From: Nemertoderma westbladi
Lineage: Eukaryota; Xenacoelomorpha; Nemertodermatida; Nemertodermatidae
DNA: 45,713 nucleotides
Assembly (NCBI GenBank): GCA_032718475.1
Contig: JAUCBJ010007080.1
Coordinates: 1 to 45,713 of the forward strand
Direction of reading: 5' to 3'
Part shown: positions 1 through 7,955 of the stretch, in pieces
How positions within the stretch are numbered: position 1 is the stretch's first letter
Layout of the letters: each line of letters begins with the position of its first letter
Position numbers and translations under genes: made by a program
The notes under the pieces: generated by a model
Told to the model about the DNA's origin: nothing
Databases searched by the model: none
The model's input: only the letters and a program-made list of their open reading frames with translations

Positions 1-286
1 CTAGATATTACTGTATTATACTGTTAAAGGCCTATTACTGTATTAGGCCTACAGTATTAGTACGGTATTACAGTACAGCAGTAGTACAGTATTAATAATA
101 ATTAATAATAATAATAATAAGAGTCTGGGAGAAGTTCAAATTTGCGGCAGCATGTGATGGTATTGAAAGAGGGGAAGCCATGCCATGAGGATGTAAATTG
201 CGCACAAACAAGGTATCAGATAGGAATTGGAATTGTTTAATTGACATTAAATATAAAAAATAAAATAGGAGCTAACAATAAGCATA
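1..286. other. AT-rich intergenic sequence
   Basis: No gene is seen. The stretch is AT-rich, with TATTACAGTA-type words at 1-90 and a short AAT microsatellite at about 90-120. It ends at the target duplication of the hAT-type element that follows. Confidence 0.6.
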
Positions 287-510
287 GATAAGAATAGGGC
301 TCAACAGAAGCTTCGGCTTCGGTTCGGTTCGGGCCGAAGTTTGGCAATTTCGGTTCGGTTCGGCTTCTGCAATTGATACTGCAGAAGCCCGGAGCAAACT
401 TTACTAAATATTCCAAGTATTACGTTGACTGATTGAGCTAAGACCAGAAGACAGTAAGACTAATCAATCTGTCCATCGTTGTACTAATTAATTTTGGAGG
501 GCAAACGTTA

Positions 511-838
511 AGCAGACACTGGTGCAGAGCAGACAGTGGTGCAGACAGTGATGCAGACAGTGGTGCAGACACCTGGTGCAGACACCTGGTGCAGACACCT
601 GGTGGCAGACAGTGGTGCAGACACTGGTGGCAGACAGTGGTGCAGACACTGGTGCAGACAGTGGTGCAGACACTGGTGCAGACAGTGGTGCAGACAGTGT
701 GCAGACAGTGGTGCAGGCAGTGGCAGTGGTGCAGACAGTGGTGCAGATACTGGTGCAGACACTGGTGCAGACACTGGTGCAGTGTGCAGGCAGTGGAGCA
801 GACAGTGGTGCAGGCACCTTTTGCAGACTGGTGCAGTC
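511..838 (+). repeat. 12-bp minisatellite, left arm of foldback element
   Basis: About 26 imperfect copies of the CAGACAGTGGTG / CAGACACTGGTG unit, with occasional variants such as CAGACACCTGGTG and a few shorter units. The right arm carries the inverse array. Confidence 0.9.
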
Positions 839-1073
839 TGCACTTAATTATTTTCGTACACACCTCTTATAATTCAGTAATTATTTGTAATCAGGGCACA
901 TTCACCCGCACCATGCACACCTCGACTTGTACTACATACGTCCTCCCTACTTCATGTAGAACCTTTCAGTAGTTAACTCGCATATTTGTAGATAATAAAG
1001 TCTATGATAAAATATAATATAATAGTGCCTGGTGGTATTGTGTTTTGTGGTACTCTGGTATTTCAGTATTTTC

Positions 1074-1417
1074 ACCAGGTGTCTGCACCACTGTCTGGAC
1101 CAGTGTCTGCACCACTGTCTGCACCAGTGTCTGCAAGACTGTCTGCACCAGTGTCTGCACCACTGTCTGCACCAATGTCTGCACCAATGTCTGCACCACT
1201 GTCTGCACCATTGTCTCCACCAGTGTCTGCACCACTGTCTGCACCACTGTCCGCACCAGGTGTCTGCACCACTCCACTGTCCGCACCAGGTGTCTGCACC
1301 ACTGTCTGCACCAGTGTCTGCACCACTGTCTGCACGCTGCACCACTGTCTGCACCAGTGTCTGCACCACTGGCCGCACCAGGTGTCTGCACCACTATCTG
1401 CACCACTGTCTGCTTAA
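1074..1417 (-). repeat. 12-bp minisatellite, right arm of foldback element
   Basis: About 28 copies of CACCACTGTCTG / CACCAGTGTCTG, the inverse of the 511-838 array. The order of variants differs from the left arm, so the two arrays have expanded or contracted independently since they formed. Confidence 0.9.
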
Positions 1418-1517
1418 CGTTTACACCCTTAATTTTGGACTGAACTTCCATTTAAATGGCATTATTTTTTTAATTGTTTCCAGGTTACTTGGGTAGTTTC
1501 AAAATTAGCTTAATTAT

Positions 1518-1598
1518 ACAGTAGTTTAGGCTGTTAGGTTAGGCTAAATATTGCCATTTTACTTTGTAGTACCCTATTTTTTAATTAATCATAACTTT
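1518..1598 (+). repeat. 80-bp direct repeat, copy 1
   Basis: Begins CAGTAGTTTAGG, contains AAATATTGCCATTTTA and ends TTTTTTAATTAATCATA. A similar copy in the same orientation lies at 3692-3776, so the pair brackets the second foldback element. It may be a duplicated piece of the enclosing hAT-type element; its function is unknown. Confidence 0.65.
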
Positions 1599-1744
1599 GA
1601 TACATAATACCAAATATACCTACTACCTCATATAAATAGTATTACAAAGACTACCTGTACTTTTAGTGAGGTTTTCTAAATTTGATGTCACTACTGAACG
1701 GCTTACCACGGGTGAAAATGTGGTGCATACAGTACAGCAGTACG

Positions 1745-3677
1745 CAGTCGGTGAGAAGTCAAAAATTGGACTTGAGTCCAAAATTGGACTTCGACTCCAG
1801 TTCAAGTCCAAAATTGGACTTCTGTGAGTCCAATATTGGACTTCAAATCAGCCAGTTGTTCCAGGGCCTTGGGTAATTGGATCGGGCGGGATTTTTTTTC
1901 TTTAATCGAAAATATATCAAAAAATAAGAGTTTTGAACAGGGGGACCTGAAATTCACCAGAGGGGAACTTTTTTTTATAAGGCTTTGAATGTTTACAAAA
2001 GTCCAATATTGGACTTTAAGTCCAATTTTGGACGTGACATTGAGAATCGAACTTAAAGGTACATGAAGCATGACAGATGAGAGACAGCCAGACAGCTGTT
2101 AAGTTATGGAAAGTTACCTTTGCAGCTCTGTATGTATCTGCAGTGTAATGACTGTACTGTACTTAGAATATAATGGTACATTCTAGCATTCTTGGTACTT
2201 TGTACTTTACTTTTAGCATATTGTTTAGTTTACAATTTACATTCATGTTATGTCTAACCTTAGAGCCTGATGTACCCAGGACTTTATAGTGTCTTTAGGA
2301 CTAGATTAGATTGTGCTCCAACAAATATTTAATTACAAATTATATTTGGTGGATACTGGTAGCAATGCCAGGTTAGCCAACTGCAGCTGCTGCTAAGGCT
2401 AACTACAGTACAAGCTACGATTTCGTCTAAGGCTATGGGAGCCCTATCAGAAAGAAATACTACAAGTTGATGCTACCACCATCTCTTCTAATTTTTCCAT
2501 ACAACAGGGAGGGTATTAGGCCCTATAAAACGGCTGGATACTGGGATAACAGGATAATGAAATGGGATTAGTAACTGATTAACGTGTTGGGGTCTCCACA
2601 TAATAAGTACAGAAGTAACAAGTAACACACGTCATAATCATAATCCAATTGAGGGAAAGGAACAGGTTACAGAGGCAGGCTTTTCTAACTAAGACAATAA
2701 ACGCCCACTTTTGACTTTACCAATTGAAGGAGCCCTATAACCTACTACATACTACTACTACAATCGGCATGATTCATTGCAGCTGCATTATATATATAGG
2801 CCCTATAATGTATTAAGAATGCTGTGCCGGCTTGTTGACAAAAGTGCGCCTCCACAACTCCCTTACACTCTTACAGCCTTATCACTCATGACATTTGCTA
2901 GATCATCCGCATCTTCAAGGCCAGTGTCCTTTAAGACAGTAAGAAAGATACGTCTCAAGAAAGTCATGGGCTGTCCACCATGCTTATTCACTCCATGAGG
3001 TGCACTGGCTGGTCCTCACGGCTTAAAGCGATGACCTGCAAAGCGGAGGCGGCTTTGTTCTAGTGTCAAGCTTGGGGGAACCAATGACTGAATGAGACAC
3101 CTCCAACTCCAATGTTATAGGCCTATAGTGTCTGGTTGGAGATGCAGAGATGTGTGCATTGTACTTGACACAGTGAACATAATCAAAACAATTAGTCAAT
3201 AAACATTAACTCAATAACACAATAGGTTACAGTTTACAGTAGTCTTATTTTTGCCATACGAAAATACCACAGGTATGGCAGTATGGGTCTGTGGGTATGA
3301 ATGAACTCTACAGCTATAACTCAACTACGCTACCGCGGTATACACCGCTAAGGCAGTAAGGCTACCGCAAAGTGCAAAGCTATACCACTACCGCAAAAAG
3401 TAACTACTGATGTCTGACTGTACGTGTGCGATCCCTGTTTATAACAGTATAATACATATAATAATTAATTTGATCATTAAAATAATGTTGCATTGTAATT
3501 ATGTAATATATATGTACTGATACGGGATGCCGTTTTGATTTAAATACCGATATACAGTATGGCAGTATGGGTACACTTGGAGTTGTACTAAAGTCCAATA
3601 TTGGACTTTGGAGTCCAAAATTGGACTTGAAGTCTAAAATTGGACTTGAAGTCCAATTTTTGACTTCTCACCGACTG
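1745..3677. mobile_element. Foldback-like element with palindromic 18-mer arms
   Basis: The first 29 bases (1745-1773, starting CAGTCGGTGAGAAGTC) are found inverted at the right end (3649-3677). Each arm continues with spaced copies of a near-palindromic 18-mer, AAGTCCAATATTGGACTT or its AAAATTGG variant: about four in 1757-1850, two more at 1999-2033, and four in 3591-3665. GTACG flanks the inverted ends directly (1740-1744, 3678-3682). A longer direct repeat, TGCATACAGTA (1724-1734, 3687-3697), lies slightly farther out, so the exact target duplication is unclear. The interior 2036-3589 shows no convincing gene. Confidence 0.55.
2644..2730 (+). repeat. Stray copy of a roughly 65-bp repeat abundant at 20-22 kb
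   Basis: Contains CCAATTGAGGGAAAGGA, then CAGGTTACAGAGGCAGG, then ACAATAAACG. The same word order occurs in tandem at 20191-20395 and 22234-22446. It marks a dispersed repeat family whose full extent is not known. Confidence 0.6.
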
Positions 3678-3691
3678 GTACGTGCATGCAT

Positions 3692-3776
3692 ACAGTAGTT
3701 TAGGTTAGTAATGTACAGTAATGTAAATATTGCCATTTTATTTTGTAGTATTTATTTTTTTAATTAATCATAGCTT
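3692..3776 (+). repeat. 80-bp direct repeat, copy 2
   Basis: Partner of 1518-1598 in the same orientation, sharing AAATATTGCCATTTTA and TTTTTTAATTAATCATA, with a short insertion near its start. Confidence 0.65.
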
Positions 3777-3985
3777 TCTCGCTAAGTCCTCAGACCATAT
3801 AGGTACCAGTCTGCCACTGCCAGTCAGACAGTATAGTCTGATAGTGACGTAAATACGAATTTATGACCATAACTTGCTAACTTTCTGAACTTCGGTTCGG
3901 ATTCGGTTCGGTTCGGCCCGAAGTTGGCCCAGCTTCGGTTCGGTTCGGCCCCATAAAGTGCCTTCTGTTGAACCCTAGATAAGAA

Positions 3986-4665
3986 CATATACAAGAGACA
4001 CGATAACCATTACAAACAATGAACATGTGAAAAAAAGTATAGTAAATAGAGTATAGTATAGTGAGTACAGCAAATAACATTTTTAAATTATACGTATTGT
4101 GAATAAAATTGTAAATTTATACACAGATACATACAGTACGGTCACGATACAGTCGGTCACACACAGTACAAGTCCTGGTTCATAATGGTTCGCAAGGGTA
4201 ATTCTATCGTTATCATATCACGGCAGAACTGATGTGTTGTGATTTTATACGATAATAGTGGCTGATGATCTAATGTCGGGGATAGCCCCAAGAGACAGAG
4301 TCTCGTTTCCATGGGGGTCCCCAATATCCAGTAGATAAATAGTAGGACGTGTAAAAACACAAGGATGAACTGCACCAAGGATAAAAATAGAAGTAAGACG
4401 GGCGGGCATCAAAGCTCGTGCGTTTTTGCAGTATAAATACAATATTGAGTAAAAATAACTGTACAGTACTTTTAAATATAACTAAATTATAGGTAGGGGG
4501 TGGTAATAGTAAAAATACAGTGGTGAATAAAAAATGAATGAAACAATTGGGTAAAAAATACAAATACGGGCATTAAAATCATGCGTTTGTAGCATAAAAA
4601 CAATGTTAAGTAAAAATAAGTAAAAATATCTGCACATGGTTACCATACTGCCATATACGATAGTA
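3986..4665. other. Intergenic sequence, nothing recognised
   Basis: AT-rich single-copy-looking DNA between the hAT-type element and the SINE-like repeats. I see no convincing ORF, RNA gene or repeat in it. Confidence 0.5.
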
Positions 4666-4781
4666 CAGTATTTCCAGGTCTATCTTTTACCTGATCCGTT
4701 AGCTGAATGGTTAGAGCGTCAGACTTCCAACCCGGAGGTCACCAGTTCGATCCCAGCTGGAAGTCATTGCCGTTTTGGCAA
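4666..4781 (+). mobile_element. tRNA-derived SINE, copy 1
   Basis: A tRNA-like head contains an A box TAGCTGAATGG (4700-4710) and a B box AGTTCGATCCC (4744-4754) at normal spacing. The anticodon stem no longer folds as a tRNA, so this is not a working tRNA gene. The same family recurs at 5400-5513, sharing upstream words (GGTCTATCTTTTACCTGA) and downstream words (GTCATTGCCG) beyond the tRNA part. That sharing shows a SINE and not two decayed tRNA genes. The internal promoter would be read by RNA polymerase III. Confidence 0.75.
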
Positions 4782-4924
4782 AAAGCTGCGCCCAACAAAA
4801 AGTTATAATAATATGAAACCACTCATTCACCCATAACACCAATAATAAACTATAAAATATACCGGTCGCAATTCTCTATGGGTGTAACTGGGTCCTACCT
4901 AAATTAGTAGTTAGCAAAAAAGCA

Positions 4925-5165
4925 AAGCAAACAGTCGGCTGAAGCAGGAGGCGACCCGAAGGCTCCTCTTTCGATAGCTGCTACCCGAGGGTAGGGGTGG
5001 GCGCTACTCCTATGCCAAGATTTGCTCCCAGTTATTTAACTGGTACTCACTGGTACTCATTTTATCGACCCCAGTGGATGAAAGGCGGAGTGGACCCTGG
5101 CGGGGCTGAACCTACAACCATTAGATTGCAGGCCCGGCACTCAACCAACTGAGCTACCCCGCCTT
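4925..5165 (-). mobile_element. tRNA-derived SINE with conserved core, second family
   Basis: Read on the minus strand it begins GGCGGGGTAGCTCAGTTGG, a tRNA head with a good A box and a B-box-like GGTTCAGCCCC. The tRNA acceptor ends pair, but the anticodon arm is degenerate. Downstream comes GGGGTCGATAAAATGAGTAC (plus strand 5053-5072), a core I associate from memory with widespread invertebrate SINEs such as those of cephalopods. The right-hand limit near 4925 is uncertain. Confidence 0.7.
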
Positions 5166-5399
5166 CCCACCATTAGTAGTTAGAGTGTATAGTACAGTAT
5201 AATTAATCATTGTGGTGTAGCCGTGATGGTACATGGTTAATATACAGTACACTACCCTTTCATTGTAGCGAGTGTTTAAAGATGGCCAAGTAGGCCTACT
5301 GTAGGGTTGAGTACATCGGCAGCATACAGTATGATGGTATTGACAGATGGGAGACCATGAGGAGGAGGTAAATTGCGGACAAAGCAGCAAAGTATCAGA

Positions 5400-5513
5400 T
5401 AGTATTTCCTGGTCTATCTTTTACCTGAGCCGCTAGCTGAATGGTTAGAGCGTCAGAGATCCAATCCAGAGGTCACCAGTTCGATCCCACCTGGACGTCA
5501 TTGCCGACTTTGC
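5400..5513 (+). mobile_element. tRNA-derived SINE, copy 2
   Basis: Same family and orientation as 4666-4781. The A box is identical (TAGCTGAATGG) and so is the B-box core (AGTTCGATCCC), with differences in the anticodon region and the 3' part. No clear target duplication is visible. Confidence 0.75.
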
Positions 5514-6434
5514 ATATGTATACTGTAGGCAAATTGAAAGATTTTATCATAAATTAATATAATGGCTAAGAGGCAGTTGACATGTCCATTGAAGTTTTTA
5601 TCGTATCACAAGATTAGAGAACACGAGGACGTTAACTAAACTACGTTCCTGTTGAAGTACGGCGAGGTTTATTACTGTCGAAATCTATTTATTACATATT
5701 CCCTGATCTTTTCAACGTGGATGCTGTGGTTCCGACGGCAGATCTTTGCAACTGCAGTATCAGCCTTGTTGATGGTGTTATATCTTTACCGTGACAATTA
5801 TTCATAGCGTAGGTAGATACTCATCGAAATCAAAGATCCCTCCATTTTCACTGCTCGTTTATTGAATGTTTACAAACAATTTCTGGTAAACAAAGTTTTT
5901 TGTTGCATTTATCAACCATCCAAAATGCAATATACAGCAAAATCGACAAGAGTTTAGTGTATATTGTACGTCAGGTACCAATGTGTCCGTTTGAGTGTGA
6001 CGTTGATGTATCCTCTGCTAGAATTAATAATGTTGCAACATGTACAGTAGCAGTCATACCAGCGCCAGCCAAGCCGCCCGCCAGCGCTAATAGCCTTCCC
6101 TATGGACGTTGAAAATGAAGAAGCCCAGTCCCAGCGTCAAGAGTGGTAGGAACTCTTGTTGAACACTGTACTAGACTGCTCTCCCGAAGATTCTGGGAAA
6201 GAGGTCGGCTCTAAACTTCTCGATGATGTACAAGTACAGTAGCAGTATATGTCTGGGAGGGGGGTACCCGTAGGTAAATCAAAGCCAGTGGTCCACTGTT
6301 TTGTTAGACTAACTGTGTAGTCAAAATTTATCGCCTAATACGCCTACAGCATCTAGTGGGCCAGTTGTTAAACCCGTTTACAATGAAAATCGTAAAGAAA
6401 ATGCCAATACTGCAATAATCAATAATTCCTTGTT
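5514..6434. other. Intergenic sequence
   Basis: No recognisable gene. A 70-codon open frame at 5900-6112 has no family resemblance I can name and no codon signal that sets it apart. It may be old coding debris related to the next entry. Confidence 0.45.
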
Positions 6435-6724
6435 GAAAGAGTTTCACAGACTCCAGATGAAAGTCTATTTAGTGAAACAGCATCTCCCATCTTTGAACCG
6501 CAACCTTTGAGTATAGACGAAACTCCAGCGGTTACCCTGGGAGCTTCCGTAAGCGGCATTGTACTGTTTCTATTGAAAAGTCAGTGGATCCCGATTTAGT
6601 AGACTTTAAAACTCCCAAATCCAGAAAAGTTGTACAGATGCCAAGCTCGAGGCAATTATCTGATTATCGCCTTGGTTCAGCCCCCGAAACAACCATGTCA
6701 CAACTTTCAAACATAAAAAAGTAA
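6435..6724 (+). pseudogene. Decayed coding fragment or broken exon, family unknown
   Basis: Two overlapping frames look protein-coding in sequence. One runs from 6435 to a stop at 6597-6599 and is rich in Ser, Pro and Glu (VSQTPDESLFSETASPIF). The other takes over near 6560 and reads on to a stop at 6722-6724 through VDPDLVDFKTPKSRKVVQMP. The switch implies a one-base frame break. The composition suggests a disordered, phospho-type region rather than a catalytic domain. It ends about 520 bases before the BEL element. It could instead be a genuine exon with an assembly indel. Confidence 0.35.
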
Positions 6725-7242
6725 AATTTTTTCATTGAACGTAAAAAATTTTCCTGTTTGTTTTAAGACAGTATAACATGTTCCAATTTGTCTCGTCATA
6801 TGAAAATTAAACATAACTGTAGTGTGTTCACCTGGTGTAACTGTGGATTCTAAATAATAAGGTCTTTACTTAGTCAGGCGAACTAAGCATGGTGCTGACC
6901 ACCTACAGAGTTCATGTTTAAAAAAACTTTTCACCACATAGCAGGAAGTAACCCGGCGGTTGTCTTTGAACTCTGTGACTGTAACATTGCAATGAATATA
7001 ACGGCTCTTCAATACAGTATACATCTATTGAGTGCTATCACAGTAGTCTAACATCTTCAGCTAATACAGTATCAGGTATAAAATTACAGGGAGATATGTA
7101 TTTTAAAAGAAGATACAATAGGGTGGTGCGCGAAAAAATTGTTGGGCTAGAAACAATTGAATAAAGTGGTAACAAGGTGCTCAGAATCGAGTGGCGGGGT
7201 CTGTTTTTTGTAAAAACACGTGGAAACGGTCGAAATGGCGTG
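6725..7242. other. Left flank of the BEL/Pao insertion
   Basis: No gene is recognised. The last five bases, GCGTG (7238-7242), are the target duplication matched at 18966-18970. Confidence 0.5.
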
Positions 7243-7766
7243 TGTTACAGATTGTACATGACCAGTAAAAAAATACCCCTTATTTCGTACAATGCTTGTA
7301 ACAAGTCAGCTCGAGCATATTAGCCCACAAAATCCAACCGCTAGCATTCAATATAATATAATGTTTATAATATCAGCTGATATCTACTACTATACATTCT
7401 TGGCCGGGTAATCTAATTGCTATGCTACATTCACTATTCAACTCTCGCCAATTATCACCACCTCTAATACCGCATACAATGACAATAAGACACATTGACC
7501 TATGACAGCTCTTCTTTACAACTTCCCTGTCCCTTTGTATCTCAACCTATTTAATCAACTAACAACCGCGATGAAATTCATTCTGTTATTAGGGAATCCG
7601 AAGTGTATCTTTTTACCGAACATATTTTGATGATATTAAATTCTAACATTCTTCAATAAACATTCCTGTTATTACTATTATGTTATCACAATGTTTTTCG
7701 GTCATTAAGATTAAATCACGCATAACTGACAGAATCAGAGCGATTAAAGTAAAAAAAACGCTCACA
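7243..7766 (+). repeat. 5' LTR of the BEL/Pao element
   Basis: Starts TGTTACAGATTG and ends CGCTCACA. Near the 3' part an AATAAA (about 7657) could serve polyadenylation in the 3' copy. It matches 18443-18965 with a single homopolymer-length difference (eight versus seven A). Confidence 0.93.
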
Positions 7767-7955
7767 GTAAAAAGATACACCAGTCTTTTTAACACCGTCT
7801 TTACGGTTGATCAGAATATAACCATATATTTGGTTACTAGGCATTGTTAAATACATATTGTAGATACAGTAGCATTTGTAAGTGGTGGATCCGGACGATA
7901 AACTACAGCTTACAAATCGAGTTTCAAGAGGATAATCGAGCTGCTCGAGTTCAGG
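7767..7955 (+). other. BEL/Pao leader between LTR and gag
   Basis: No primer-binding site adjoins the LTR in the usual place. The only tRNA-3'-end-like complement I see is TGGTGGATCCGGAC at 7883-7896, about 115 bases downstream. Calling that the primer site is speculative. Confidence 0.4.

Larger units (their letters stand above)
499..1428. mobile_element. Foldback element with minisatellite arms, Mutator-like ends
   Basis: Both termini begin GGG and converge on AAACGTTAAGCAGACA (503-518; inverse at 1407-1422). Each arm then becomes a tandem array of 12-bp units, CAGACAGTGGTG or CAGACACTGGTG, running in opposite directions in the two arms. An 11-bp direct repeat, TTAATTTTGGA, flanks the element (488-498 and 1429-1439), consistent with the 9-11-bp target duplications of Mutator-like elements. 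The 200-base centre (about 850-1070) has no coding content. The architecture matches foldback elements such as sea urchin TU and Drosophila FB. Long ORFs across the arms are artefacts of the 12-bp period, which is divisible by 3. Confidence 0.72.
295..3977. mobile_element. Complete non-autonomous hAT-type DNA transposon, carrying nested foldback elements
   Basis: The left end reads TAGGGCTCAACAGAAG (295-310). The right end is its inverse with one mismatch (3962-3977). The octamer GATAAGAA flanks both ends (287-294 and 3978-3985), and an 8-bp target duplication is the hAT signature. Just inside each end are iterated TTCGG motifs (about 308-357 and 3890-3950), the kind of subterminal repeat hAT transposases bind. 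No transposase reading frame is visible, so movement would have needed enzyme from another copy. Two further elements (499-1428 and 1745-3677) account for most of its length. The assignment rests on end structure only; no protein supports it. Confidence 0.75.

Noticed and set aside
438-1496. Several Cys/Thr/Val- or Gln/Thr-rich open frames on both strands
   Set aside because: They are translations of the 12-bp minisatellite, whose period is a multiple of three and so keeps every frame open.
4666-4781. Functional tRNA gene
   Set aside because: A and B boxes are good, but the anticodon arm does not fold, and a second copy shares sequence well outside the tRNA part, which identifies a SINE.
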